From NCBI RefSeq assembly GCF_001423965.1, contig NZ_LMPV01000001.1:757908-821907 (forward strand): a stretch of DNA of 64,000 nucleotides. The letters are read 5' to 3'. This stretch comes from Exiguobacterium sp. Leaf196 (GTDB taxonomy: Bacteria > Bacillota > Bacilli > Exiguobacteriales > Exiguobacteriaceae). Below, in pieces: positions 22,135-32,056 of this stretch (position 1 is its first letter; each line of letters opens with the position of its first letter). The position numbers were made by a program, and so were the translations under genes. The notes below the pieces were generated by a model. That model did no database searches and was not told the origin of the DNA. It worked only from the letters and a program-made list of their open reading frames with translations.

Positions 22135-25100
22135 TCATAATTTGATTTTAACGGTGTAGAGAAAACCAGTGAATCCTGTTTTTACGTTCATGACGAAGGT
22201 ATTTTCAGTTTTAGGTACGATGTAGATGACATCAATTTTTGAGTGTAACGGAGCGTAATAACCTAAGCTTTCTGAATAGGCTTTTTTGTTCAGATTGATC
22301 GTTTCTTCAGGCGTGTAGCTTTTCTTGTGACGATCAATCAATGGGAAAGAAGAGGGTTTATAGTCGATATAAGAGTCAGCTGAATCTTCACCCTTTACCT
22401 GCATCTCAAGTCTGACAGATACGGCTTGTTTATCTTTCGGAAGATTCTTAAGTGGAACACGTTTCGCCGAACTGACCATGAACCCACGTTCTTTCATTAA
22501 ATTTTTATCACCAGCATATGTCTGAAGACCACCTTTATTCATCAGTTCTTCGATGGCGTCTGTATTCGTTTTCTTTGACTTGTTCTTTTGTCCGGTCTTC
22601 ACGGTGGTTGAAGTAGCATTCACAGCATCGACTTCAATTTTGACGGTCGTCGGTTTCGCAATGGCTTCGCTTGTCGCGAGAAGCACATACGTATTTTTAT
22701 CACTTGGAACACGGAAAACAAGATCGACGCGAGAAACGAAAGGTGGGAAATAGCGATAGCCGTCCTTCCAAGCGTCTGGGTTCCGGTTCTCATAATCGAC
22801 AGCTTCGTATACATTACCGCTTGTATCCTCTAACGTAAATAGATTTGGCTTATAAATACCATATCCGCCATCTGCGTCTTTATCCTTGTAGTTCTCAAGG
22901 ATGACGGGAACGGTAACATATTGTTCATCATCAAGAGTTGGTAATTTCAACTCCTTTGGAGGTGATAGGAGAATTTTATCAACATGGAAAATATTGCTTT
23001 TTGTTTTAGGATCTCCCGGATAGGTTTGAACGACTCCACGATTCATTAGTTGATCGAGCTTGCTCGAATTGACTTTTTTCGTAGAGGACGCTTTCTTTTT
23101 CTTGTCTTTTACATCTGCCAATTTCGTTCCTGTCGTCTTGACCGTTGGTGCAGCTGTTTGTACCGGTTTCGTGGACGCAGGTCCTTCTTCTGTCGTAGCA
23201 AAGAAGAATAGGGAAGCGACACCAACGACAAGGGCACCACCAACTGCGGATAAGGCCAGTCGGAAACGTCGTTCCGTCGCTTTCGTATTCGTTGCGACAC
23301 TTCCAATCGCAGCATTTGGTGTAATGCTGACGGCGCGTTGAGCGGGTAAGAGGGCACCGAGAACTCCCGTGATGGCAGGAATCAACAACATAATACTCAA
23401 AAAGCCGAGCTCACCTGTTGGGAACTGGTTATAGACGAAGCCGATCATCGCAAGAGCGATCAGTAAGCCAATGATTCCAGCGAACAGTCCCGTCATTAAT
23501 CCTTCACTTAAGACGAGCGTCCGGATTTGACCGTTCCGCCAACCAGTTGCCTTCAAGACGGCAAGCTGACTCTTTCGTTCGTTGACGTTTTGCCACATGA
23601 TCTCCGTCGTCGTCAGGATAGCGATAAGTAAAGCGACACCCATCGCAACATAATGCATCGTGCCGACTTCGAGTGCAACGTATTCGCCGAGCCATGTCGC
23701 ATACAAGACACCTTTCAGTCGGAAGGTGATGAATAGGAAGAAAATGAACAGACTCGTCGGCAAGGCGATCGCGATTGTCGAGAGGATCGTCCGTTGCCAA
23801 TACGTTGCAAGTTGGTTGATGCTCATCCCAAGAACACTTTGTGCCCGGACGAAGCGACGACCTTTTGAGACTTCACCAGAACGCATACTTTCGAATGGTT
23901 GAATCCGGCGGATGAGCGTCATCGGGACGAGCGTACCGCCCCAGTAAATCAATAGACCAGCAAGTCCAATCAAGATGATCCGTGATAAGGTAATCGGATG
24001 ATCCGTCGTTAGCCAGAACGAACCGAGGATCGTCCAAGAAATCAAGGCGACGAGTGTGCCGAGTAACGTTGCTTCTAGGAACAGAAGCTTCGAGAGCTGA
24101 CGTGGACGCCAACCGAGCGACAGTAAGATCGCGAATTCCTTCTTGCGGGCATAGAGTAAGATGATGTTTGAACTAAAGACATACACGAGCGCAACAGCGA
24201 TGACACTTGCGATGATGCCGCTCATGCCGACTTTCGCTTCTTGGAAGATGGCCATCGATGAACCGAGTTTGATCCACGGTTGCTGGATCCAACCGAGTGC
24301 CGATTCACCTTTTAATCCAGGGAGGTATGTCAGCGCGAGCTGTGGCGAGGAGCCAAGCGTGACGTCGGTGATCAGACCGGTCTTGTCCTCGATCTCTTGA
24401 GCAACAGCTTTCAACTTTTTCTCACTCGTCGCGTTCATCGTCTCAACACCTTTGACGTTGACACGAATGGCAGAGATGGCTTTATCACCACGTAACTTAA
24501 AGGCAGCGTCAAGTGTCGTCAGCATCGATGGTGGTTTCGTCAAGAAATCATACGGATCGTTCGTCGGCTTAACTTCCCGAACCGGATTGACCGGTTTTTC
24601 ATTCTTGTCCATGACCCATTGGGCTTTCGCCGGGAAATAGGTCTCCATCGGCAGTTCCGTCAATGGGTCTTTCGAGATGTTCAATTTCTTCGGATCAAAG
24701 ACACCAATGTAGTTCAAATGCATTTTCGGTACTTTATCAAGGTTACCCGTGTTGTCACCGAAGACACGTGCTTTTCGATACATCGATCGTTTCGAAATGA
24801 GGACGTCCTTATCGACCTCTTGAGGTGTTACTTGATAGGTGAACGGCCAACGTTTGGCAAAGGGACTCGCAATCGTTTGATACTCGACAGACGATGGCTT
24901 TAAAAACATCCAGTCAAAGCTACCACTTGCTTTTTCCGGAACCTTATCTTCGAGAATGTTCTTAATAAGTTGCTTTGATGCTTGCTCTGTCGAAATATAG
25001 TATTCTTTCGTATCTTTGACAGGAAGCGTTTTGAGATAGGATTCGCCACCTTTTTTCATGATACTGCGTACTGTTTCAACCATTGAATCTTTGACGAGCG

Positions 25101-25863
25101 GGATATCGACTTTCTCGTAGCGATAGGTCCGCGAAGCATTCACGTACTCGTGACTGTTCATGATTAGTGGGATGTCCCATACACCGTCACCATAATCGTT
25201 GACAATATCTTCTTTCGTGAAATAACGACTATGCGTAGCCTTTTTGGTTGCCTGATCGAGTCCAACGAGTTGTGCTTCTGCTTCCGGATCAATCCCGGCA
25301 AGCATCACTGCGCTCCCGTAACCGTAGATAGGAAACTCGCCTAATTCTTGCGGTGAAACATCTCGATTCAATCCGTCACTCTCAGGAGGGAACCAACCGG
25401 CTCCGGCAAAGAATGAATAAGATTCTGTTTCTTTCTTTAGCCCAGTATCTTGCATATCCGTAAACGAAATTTTGTAAATGCCCGGTTCTTTGAAATTATA
25501 GGTATCCGTTTCAGCATTCGTATTGTAGTTCCCAATCATCGCAATCGGTGCTGCGACTTCGACGTCAGCAATCTGCTTGATCGTCTCATATTGTTTGCGG
25601 GTGATCCCGCCGTCGAGCCCACTCATGTAGTTCGGTTCGAGCAGGTTCAAGTCTTCTGTGACGCTCCGGCTGCCTTCCGGACGAACGACGATATCGTATG
25701 ATGAGCCCCAGCGTTTTTGCAGTTCATCGACGACCGTTCCGTTGTTGGCTTGCGTCGTACCGATCAAGTAACTCAGTCCGGTACTGACGATCAGGACGCC
25801 AACGAGGAGCAAGATGAACCGCTCCTTGTTGCGCAACCAGGAATTCCAGATGAATTTAAGCAT
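22135..25863 (-). CDS. Giant FtsX-type ABC permease with C-terminal Ig-like modules, copy 1
   Basis: 1242 aa. Order: N-terminal helix (residues about 15-35), a large extracellular MacB-like domain to about 540, a first FtsX helix set (SVIAVALVYVFSSNIILLYARKKEF, LLSLGW), a second FtsX set (VALLIAILTTTEIMWQNVNERK, KATGW, PAQRAVSITPNAAIG), one more helix, then two extracellular modules each opening with LMN-x-G-x-x-QTY-x-GD and resembling DUF4352 beta domains. A single chain with both FtsX halves can form the whole membrane part of an ABC system, yet no ATPase gene is near. The start at 25863 has GAGG 8 nt upstream. It is downstream of, and paralogous to, the 25928 gene. Likely a mechanotransducing or cell-envelope stress complex; inference. 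Confidence 0.85.
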   Translation of the reverse strand: MLKFIWNSWLRNKERFILLLVGVLIVSTGLSYLIGTTQANNGTVVDELQKRWGSSYDIVVRPEGSRSVTEDLNLLEPNYMSGLDGGITRKQYETIKQIADVEVAAPIAMIGNYNTNAETDTYNFKEPGIYKISFTDMQDTGLKKETESYSFFAGAGWFPPESDGLNRDVSPQELGEFPIYGYGSAVMLAGIDPEAEAQLVGLDQATKKATHSRYFTKEDIVNDYGDGVWDIPLIMNSHEYVNASRTYRYEKVDIPLVKDSMVETVRSIMKKGGESYLKTLPVKDTKEYYISTEQASKQLIKNILEDKVPEKASGSFDWMFLKPSSVEYQTIASPFAKRWPFTYQVTPQEVDKDVLISKRSMYRKARVFGDNTGNLDKVPKMHLNYIGVFDPKKLNISKDPLTELPMETYFPAKAQWVMDKNEKPVNPVREVKPTNDPYDFLTKPPSMLTTLDAAFKLRGDKAISAIRVNVKGVETMNATSEKKLKAVAQEIEDKTGLITDVTLGSSPQLALTYLPGLKGESALGWIQQPWIKLGSSMAIFQEAKVGMSGIIASVIAVALVYVFSSNIILLYARKKEFAILLSLGWRPRQLSKLLFLEATLLGTLVALISWTILGSFWLTTDHPITLSRIILIGLAGLLIYWGGTLVPMTLIRRIQPFESMRSGEVSKGRRFVRAQSVLGMSINQLATYWQRTILSTIAIALPTSLFIFFLFITFRLKGVLYATWLGEYVALEVGTMHYVAMGVALLIAILTTTEIMWQNVNERKSQLAVLKATGWRNGQIRTLVLSEGLMTGLFAGIIGLLIALAMIGFVYNQFPTGELGFLSIMLLIPAITGVLGALLPAQRAVSITPNAAIGSVATNTKATERRFRLALSAVGGALVVGVASLFFFATTEEGPASTKPVQTAAPTVKTTGTKLADVKDKKKKASSTKKVNSSKLDQLMNRGVVQTYPGDPKTKSNIFHVDKILLSPPKELKLPTLDDEQYVTVPVILENYKDKDADGGYGIYKPNLFTLEDTSGNVYEAVDYENRNPDAWKDGYRYFPPFVSRVDLVFRVPSDKNTYVLLATSEAIAKPTTVKIEVDAVNATSTTVKTGQKNKSKKTNTDAIEELMNKGGLQTYAGDKNLMKERGFMVSSAKRVPLKNLPKDKQAVSVRLEMQVKGEDSADSYIDYKPSSFPLIDRHKKSYTPEETINLNKKAYSESLGYYAPLHSKIDVIYIVPKTENTFVMNVKTGFTGFLYTVKIKL

Positions 25864-25927
25864 CGACAAAACCTCGATTCCTTTCAATGATGGTACGACC
25901 CATGTCAAATTCCTCCTAGTGATTAAA

Positions 25928-28900
25928 TTATTGTTTCGTCAGATCGATTTTGACGGTCGTTGGTTTGGGAAAAGCTGGATCAGAAGCGAACAGAACGAAT
26001 CGCTTCTGATCGATTGGTACTTGATAAACCAACTCCACTCGTGACTTGTACGGTGCGAAATATTGAAAACCGTTTTTCCAGGCTTTCTCATTGCGATTCA
26101 CATAATCGATCGGTTCATAATCGGTTCCTTGCAAGTCTGTCAAGGCATACCGATTGGGACGATAAGTGATGAATCCTCCCAGATCATCCCCTGTATCTTG
26201 CATGACGACAGGGATCGTCACGAAACGATAACCAGCACGTTGCTTTAGATTCAGTTCTTTTGGTGTGTCAATCAATGCCTCGACATGAAAACGATCAGAT
26301 TGATGTTTCGGATTCCCGGGAGTTGTTTGCGTGACACCTCGCTTCATCAATGTTTTTAATTTTTCCGTTTCCTCTGTTGAAGGATTAGTAGCTGTCGCAT
26401 TCGCTTTTTTGATATCGTCGAGTGTGATCTTGACGGTCGTCGTTTTTTCGACGGCCTCATCTTTTGCAAGCAAGACGAACACCTTTTGGTCAACCGGTAC
26501 TTGGTAAACAAGATCGACCCATGATTTTTTCGAATTGATGTATTTGAATGCATTTACCCAAGCCGTTTTATCGTGATTGACATAATCGACGGGAGTGAAT
26601 TCTTTTCCGTCAAGAGCAATCAAAGAGAAGGTTTGTGGTCGATACGACGAAAACGAATCTGCAGCTAATTCATCCCGGTTATGAAGGAAAACTGGAATCG
26701 TCACGAAACGATATCCTGACTTCTCCTTGAGCTTTAACTCTTTTGGTGTTGAAACGAGCTTTTTAACAGAGAAGTCATAATTCTTCGCCGCCGGGTCGCC
26801 CGGGTACGTCTGAATAGCGCCTGCGTTCATCAATTGCTCCAGTGCCGTGTTGTCTTCGGCAGTATGTTTTTTATCGTCAGGATCTTGAGCGAGATTTTTT
26901 AATTTTTGTCCGGTCGTTTGTACTTTTGGTGTCGTTATTTCTTTTTGAGCCGTTCTCGTTTCAGGTGCAACGAGGAGGAATAAACTCGTCGTCCCGATGA
27001 CGAGCGTAGCAGCGATGCTACCGAGTGCCCATTTGAAGCGACGTTCGGTCAATTGTTGATTATCGTTTACGCCACCGATGGCTGCATTCGGTGTGATCCG
27101 CACAGCACGCTGGGCAGGAAGCAAGGCACCAAACACACCAGTCGTCACCGGAATCAGGAGCATAAGACTTAAGAAACCGAGTTCACTGGATGGGAACTGA
27201 TTATAGACGAAGCCAATCATTCCTAAGGCAACAAGTAGACCGACGATTCCAGCGAAGAGTCCAGTCATCACACCCTCGCTTAAGACGAGAAGTCGGATTT
27301 GACCGTTGCGCCAACCGGTTGCCTTCAGGACGGCGAGTTGATTCTTTCGTTCGTTGACGTTTTGCCACATGATCTCGGTCGTCGTCAGGATGGCGATGAG
27401 TAAGGCGACGCCCATTGCGACATAATGCATCGTACCGACTTCGAGCGCGACGTATTCACCAAGCCATGTCGCATATAAGACGCCTTTCAGTCGGAACGTG
27501 ATGAACAAGAAGAAGATGAACAAGCTCGTCGGTAAGGCAATTGCGATGATGGACAGAAGCGTGCGTTGCCAGTAAGTCGCGAGTTGGTTGATGCTCATTC
27601 CAAGAACACTTTGTGCTCGGACGAAACGACGTCCTTTTGAGACTTCGCCAGAGCGCATGCTTTCAAATGGTTGAATGCGTCTGATGAGTAACGTCGGAAC
27701 AATCGTCCCGCCCCAGTAGATCAAAAGCCCGGACAATCCGATCAAGATGATGCGTCCGAGGGCAATCGGATGATCCGCTGTTATCCAAAATGATCCAAGA
27801 ATCACCCAGGCGATGAGTGCGACCAGCGTTCCAAGAAGTGTCGCTTCTAGGAAGAGGAGTCTCGATAGCTGCCGTGAACGCCATCCGAGCGAGAGTAAAA
27901 TCGCGAATTCTTTTTTTCGAGCATAGAGCAAGATGATGTTCGAACTGAAGACGTAGACGAGCGCGACAGCGATGACGCTCGCGATGATGCCACTCATTCC
28001 GACTTTCGCCTCTTGGAAAATTGCGATCGACGACCCGAGTTTGATCCACGGTTGCTGGACCCAACCGAGTGCCGATTCTCCTTTTAGACCGGGTAAATAC
28101 GTCAAGGCGAGTTGCGGGGAGGAACCGAGTGTGACGTCCGTGATCAGACCCGTCTTATCCTCGATTTCCTGTGCGACAGCTTGCAATTTTTTCTCACTTG
28201 TTGCGTTCATCGTCTCGACTCCTTTGACGTTGACGCGAATCGCAGAAATTGCTTTATCCCCGCGTAACTTAAAGGCAGCATCGAGTGTCGTCAGCATCGA
28301 TGGTGGTTTCGTCAGGAAGTCATAGGAGTCGTTGGCGGGCTTGACGTCACGGACTGGATTGACCGGACGATCATTTTGATCCATGACCCACTGTGCTTTT
28401 GCCGGGAAGTAAGTTTCCATTGGAAGCTCAGTCAAGGGATCCTTTGAAACATCGAGCTTACGTGGGTTAAAGACACCGATATAGTTGAGATGGACTTGTT
28501 TCCAGCCTTTAAAGCCACCTTCGAATTCACGTGCTTCGCGATACATGCTTCGCTTGAAGAGTAAGGATTCCTTGGCGACCTCTTTTGGTTGAACTTGGTA
28601 GGTAAAGGGCCAACGGGAACCGTACGGACTCTTAATTGTTTTGTATTCAACCGGTGAAGGTTTCAAAGTAATGGAAGACAGTGAATCACTATTGTTCGCA
28701 TCACCTGTTGATAAGGTGTTTTTAAGGATACCGTCCACGAGCTTTTTTTGGACGTCTTGAGTCGTGATCGAATAAGAGGTAGGCTCTCCTACTGGTAGTT
28801 TACTCAGGTATGTTTTCCCACCTTTTTGTTCAATCTTTTGGACCATGTCTGCAACGCCTGTTGCAGTGAACGGAAGCTCTACCTTTTCATATGTATAGGT

Positions 28901-29632
28901 GCGCATCGCATCGACGTATTCGCGAGAATTCAATAGAATCGGAATCTGCGTCGCTTGATCACCGTACGAAGCGGGAAGATCCGTTTCGCTGAAGAAACGG
29001 CTATACGTTCCGGTAGTGGTCGCTTTTTTCAAACCGACGAGCTGGTCTTCAGCAGCAGGATCGATTCCGGCAATCATGACTTCTGAGCCATAGTCATAGA
29101 GGGGTTGTTCACCAAGTTTTAAAGGGGAGACGCCTGTGCGCGTTGCATCATCCACTGGTTCCCAGCCAGCAGCAAGAAACATTGTCATGGTATAAGATTC
29201 GTTTTGGAGTCCCGTATTTTGAGAATCCTTGATTTTCAAGCGGTAAATCCCTTCTTCTTGAATCGTATGGGTACCGACGCTACTCGATGTCGATGTATAA
29301 CCAATCATCGCGATTGGTGCTGCGACTTCGACATCAGCAATCTGCTTGATCGTCTCGTACTGCTTGCGGGTGATCCCACCGTCGAGTCCGCTCATATAAT
29401 TCGGTTCAAGCAGGTTCAAGTCTTCCGTCACACTCCGGCTGCCTTCCGGACGGACGACGATATCGTACGATGAGCCCCAGCGTTTTTGCAGTTCATCGAC
29501 GACCGTTCCGTTATTTGCTTGTGTCGTACCGATTAAGTAACTTAGTCCGGTACTGACGATCAGGACGCCGACGAGGAGCAAGATGAACCGCTCCTTGTTA
29601 CGCCACCAGGAATTCCAGATGAATCTCAGCAT
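25928..29632 (-). CDS. Giant FtsX-type ABC permease with C-terminal Ig-like modules, copy 2
   Basis: 1234 aa with the same architecture as the 22135 gene. The first 115 residues and the FtsX helices are nearly identical between copies, while residues about 116-400 of the extracellular domain and the C-terminal modules differ strongly. The four C-terminal modules in the two proteins share LM-x-x-G-x-x-QT-x-PG-P and PKEL, then FVTIPV, DYVN and VYQVP blocks. The ATG at 29632 follows GAGGTGGAGAAC. It is the first gene of the pair; 64 bp separate it from copy 1. The pattern suggests a conserved motor part with two different external recognition parts. Confidence 0.85.
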   Translation of the reverse strand: MLRFIWNSWWRNKERFILLLVGVLIVSTGLSYLIGTTQANNGTVVDELQKRWGSSYDIVVRPEGSRSVTEDLNLLEPNYMSGLDGGITRKQYETIKQIADVEVAAPIAMIGYTSTSSSVGTHTIQEEGIYRLKIKDSQNTGLQNESYTMTMFLAAGWEPVDDATRTGVSPLKLGEQPLYDYGSEVMIAGIDPAAEDQLVGLKKATTTGTYSRFFSETDLPASYGDQATQIPILLNSREYVDAMRTYTYEKVELPFTATGVADMVQKIEQKGGKTYLSKLPVGEPTSYSITTQDVQKKLVDGILKNTLSTGDANNSDSLSSITLKPSPVEYKTIKSPYGSRWPFTYQVQPKEVAKESLLFKRSMYREAREFEGGFKGWKQVHLNYIGVFNPRKLDVSKDPLTELPMETYFPAKAQWVMDQNDRPVNPVRDVKPANDSYDFLTKPPSMLTTLDAAFKLRGDKAISAIRVNVKGVETMNATSEKKLQAVAQEIEDKTGLITDVTLGSSPQLALTYLPGLKGESALGWVQQPWIKLGSSIAIFQEAKVGMSGIIASVIAVALVYVFSSNIILLYARKKEFAILLSLGWRSRQLSRLLFLEATLLGTLVALIAWVILGSFWITADHPIALGRIILIGLSGLLIYWGGTIVPTLLIRRIQPFESMRSGEVSKGRRFVRAQSVLGMSINQLATYWQRTLLSIIAIALPTSLFIFFLFITFRLKGVLYATWLGEYVALEVGTMHYVAMGVALLIAILTTTEIMWQNVNERKNQLAVLKATGWRNGQIRLLVLSEGVMTGLFAGIVGLLVALGMIGFVYNQFPSSELGFLSLMLLIPVTTGVFGALLPAQRAVRITPNAAIGGVNDNQQLTERRFKWALGSIAATLVIGTTSLFLLVAPETRTAQKEITTPKVQTTGQKLKNLAQDPDDKKHTAEDNTALEQLMNAGAIQTYPGDPAAKNYDFSVKKLVSTPKELKLKEKSGYRFVTIPVFLHNRDELAADSFSSYRPQTFSLIALDGKEFTPVDYVNHDKTAWVNAFKYINSKKSWVDLVYQVPVDQKVFVLLAKDEAVEKTTTVKITLDDIKKANATATNPSTEETEKLKTLMKRGVTQTTPGNPKHQSDRFHVEALIDTPKELNLKQRAGYRFVTIPVVMQDTGDDLGGFITYRPNRYALTDLQGTDYEPIDYVNRNEKAWKNGFQYFAPYKSRVELVYQVPIDQKRFVLFASDPAFPKPTTVKIDLTKQ

Positions 29633-29799
29633 GTTCTCCACCTCATTTCGATTTGGTTAATTGAGCATTGCATAAGATGCCTTTCGATAAGATATTCTTT
29701 TATCCATATATTTCTTTTTATTTTTCCATTATATACAAATAAAAGTGAATTGACTAAAAAATCTGTTAATTATGGATATTAGTTTTAAGGAAATAGAAA

Positions 29800-29823
29800 T
29801 AGCACCTCACGGAGTAGGTGCTA
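29800..29823 (-). terminator. Terminator of the MFS-GNAT operon
   Basis: TAGCACCT / AGGTGCTA stem, 17 bp after the GNAT stop; followed on the minus strand by TTTCTATTT. Confidence 0.7.
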
Positions 29824-29839
29824 CATCAGGATTGACTCT

Positions 29840-30361
29840 TTAAACAACGCGTGGATTCCGTTTCCGCATGATGATTTCGTCAAACGAAACGCCATCGTAC
29901 AATAAAGCATCAGGAATCATTTCAATGATTTGAAAACCGGCTTTCTTATAAGCTGCAATTGCTCGTTCATTGTGCGAAAACACTTCGAGTTCAAGTTGAC
30001 TCAGCTGAAGTTCTTCGAAACAAAATCGAAAGATACACGCGATTGCCTCTGTCCCGTATCCTTGACCGGTCCAGGGGAGGGCACGCAGTGAAATCCGAAA
30101 GCCAGCGATTCCTGAATCCAAATCGATATCAAGTATCGAACACTCACCAATCATCTCACCCGACGTCAGGCAAATTGCAAAATCATGACGCGTCGCATCA
30201 GCTTGAATCGAGAGAATATGCTGTTCAATCTGTTCGAGCGAAAACGTCACTGTCGTTCCGGTCAGGTAACGTAATGTCTCATTTTGTGTTTGTTCGAAGA
30301 AGACGTGCGCGTCCGTCACGTTAATCAGTCGTAGAAAAATTCGTTCTCCAGTCAACTGCAT
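29840..30361 (-). CDS. GNAT N-acetyltransferase, RimJ/RimL type
   Basis: 173 aa. MQLTGERIFLRLINVTDA is the usual start of ribosomal-protein-type acetyltransferases; GQGYGTEAIACI is the acetyl-CoA motif A; NERAIAAYKKAGF is motif B. The ATG follows GGAAAGGAAGATATTC. It is 19 bp downstream of an MFS gene, in the same T-box controlled transcript. The acceptor is unknown; together with an exporter a role in neutralising a toxic amino-acid-like compound is possible. Confidence 0.85.
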   Translation of the reverse strand: MQLTGERIFLRLINVTDAHVFFEQTQNETLRYLTGTTVTFSLEQIEQHILSIQADATRHDFAICLTSGEMIGECSILDIDLDSGIAGFRISLRALPWTGQGYGTEAIACIFRFCFEELQLSQLELEVFSHNERAIAAYKKAGFQIIEMIPDALLYDGVSFDEIIMRKRNPRVV

Positions 30362-30380
30362 GAATATCTTCCTTTCCTTC

Positions 30381-31607
30381 TCATGACGAAAGTTTAATCG
30401 TTTCATCGGTTTCGGTCGTAAAATATTGACGTTTCGTTCGGTCTTGCACGATGAAGACGATCAAGCCACCAATCAGGAGGAAGCCAACTGAAGCAACGGT
30501 ATACGTCAAGCGGATCGAGGTCTCGGCATATAGACCGATCAAGGCAGTCAGTAGAATGACACCAGTCGATTGTACAACGTGGATGCTACTGAGGAACCGT
30601 CCCATCAATTCGACCGGAATGTGTGTTTGAGCAAACGTCATGAAGCCAGTGTTTGCGAATGCAAGGGCAAAACTTAGCAAGAAAAAGCCGATCGCTGCAA
30701 TCAAGAATGACGTCGCCGAGGCAAAGATCAAGTAACCGACAGGCGTCATCAGTGCCCCAAACTGGATCAAGAACCGGAGCGACAAGCGATGCGTAAAGGT
30801 TGCATTGACCGCGGAACCACAGATGATGCCGATTCCGGCGATACTGACGAGGAATCCATACGTACTCTCATCCATCTGCAAAACGATCGTCGCAAACGAG
30901 GCTTCAAGCGAATCGAGACCGCTCATCAGGACGATCATTAACGCATAGAAGGCATAGACGAGCGTGATATAGCGCCGCGTTCGTGCAAACTGAAAGGTTT
31001 CTTTCCAGTCCTTAAGAATCACTCGGAGTGAAAAGGGGACTGCTGTAGTCGCCGCCAAGCGGACGTCAGGCAAGACGGACAATAAAGTAGCAGAACACAA
31101 CAGTGCTCCCGCGTTCAATACGATTGCTGTTTCTGGGGAACCGACCAAAAATAAGAACCCGGCAATTGACGGTCCGAGAATGAAACCGGCCGACTGAATG
31201 AAATTCTTTAATGCATTGAACCGTTGGCGACTAGTCTCTGGCACGAGCTTCGTCATGTAGATCAATGAGGATGTCTCAAATAGCGTGTTACCGATGTTCA
31301 GGATGAAGACGAGCGCATAGAGAACATACAATGAATCGATCAATGTCAGTGAAAAGACGAGCGCGGCGCGCCCGACGTCAAGCATTACGAGTAAGCGACG
31401 TTGATTGATTCGATCGACGACACTGCCGGACCAAAGACTCGTCAACAGCGCGGAGATCGGTAACAGGATATAGAGAACGGAGACGGCGAACGCCGATCCC
31501 GTTCGTTCGAGGACGATTAAATTCAAGGCGATGAAGTAGACCCAAGCTCCAATGTTCGAGACACCGACACCAAGTAACAGCAATCCAGGGTATTTCCAAT
31601 TCGACAT
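30381..31607 (-). CDS. MFS transporter under T-box control
   Basis: 408 aa, 12 helices. GLLLLGVGVSNIGAWVYFIA and LYILLPISALLTSLWSGSVVDRINQRR are typical of the MFS_3 (EntS, macrolide-efflux) branch. The ATG at 31607 follows AAAAAAGGAG at 8 nt. Upstream lies a complete T-box leader, so expression should rise when one tRNA is uncharged. That points to a substrate related to an amino acid, either an uptake or export system for it or for an antibiotic that blocks its aminoacylation. The GNAT gene follows. Confidence 0.85.
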   Translation of the reverse strand: MSNWKYPGLLLLGVGVSNIGAWVYFIALNLIVLERTGSAFAVSVLYILLPISALLTSLWSGSVVDRINQRRLLVMLDVGRAALVFSLTLIDSLYVLYALVFILNIGNTLFETSSLIYMTKLVPETSRQRFNALKNFIQSAGFILGPSIAGFLFLVGSPETAIVLNAGALLCSATLLSVLPDVRLAATTAVPFSLRVILKDWKETFQFARTRRYITLVYAFYALMIVLMSGLDSLEASFATIVLQMDESTYGFLVSIAGIGIICGSAVNATFTHRLSLRFLIQFGALMTPVGYLIFASATSFLIAAIGFFLLSFALAFANTGFMTFAQTHIPVELMGRFLSSIHVVQSTGVILLTALIGLYAETSIRLTYTVASVGFLLIGGLIVFIVQDRTKRQYFTTETDETIKLSS

Positions 31608-31648
31608 ATGACACACTCCTTTTTTAATTGTGTTTTAAGCCAATAAAA

Positions 31649-31940
31649 AAATCCCACCTCCAAAACGTTGGTCTTGGGGACGAGACTGTGCGTGTCGTGG
31701 TGCCACCCCTGTTCGCGAAACCGTCACCGGTACCGCCTTCATCGGTACGACCGCTTTTAAACGGCAAATACCTGAGCTCGATAACGGGAGCACCCGTCAC
31801 GATATCTCCGATTCGGTTCCACCGTGCTGCTCAGAGGCTTGGTTCGGTCAATGACTTTTGCTCCTTCCCACCAATCGGAGCTCTCTAGGAAAAATCGAAA
31901 TGACGTACTGTTCTCTTCAATGCGTTTGATTCATATGATT
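31649..31940 (-). promoter_or_regulatory. T-box riboswitch leader (probable proline specifier)
   Basis: On the minus strand the parts are in order: GAAGAG then AGTA (loop E, 5' side); the stem I distal part GAGAGCTCC ... GGTGGGAAGGAGC; the 3' side of the specifier loop GACCGAACCAAGCC; CTCTGAGC; the T-box AGGGGTGGCACCACG (31696-31710); TCTCGTCCCC; and a terminator ending in seven T. GAA of the loop E is followed by CCA (31842-31840) and then A, so the most likely specifier is CCA (Pro); shifting one base gives CAA (Gln). It is an uncharged-tRNA sensor controlling termination before the MFS gene. Confidence 0.9.
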
Positions 31941-31946
31941 TGTCTC

Positions 31947-31976
31947 ATCCTAGCATATGCCAAATGAAATCGTAAA
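31947..31976 (-). promoter_or_regulatory. Promoter of the T-box transcript
   Basis: TTTACG (-35), 17-nt spacer, extended -10 TGCTAGGAT on the minus strand; start expected near 31940, just upstream of stem I. Confidence 0.65.
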
Positions 31977-32056
31977 GAATTTTTATCATTTTTTTACAAT
32001 TGTTGAAAAAAGTACATAGGTATCAAAATTTGAAAAATGATAGAAGTGGTAAAATA

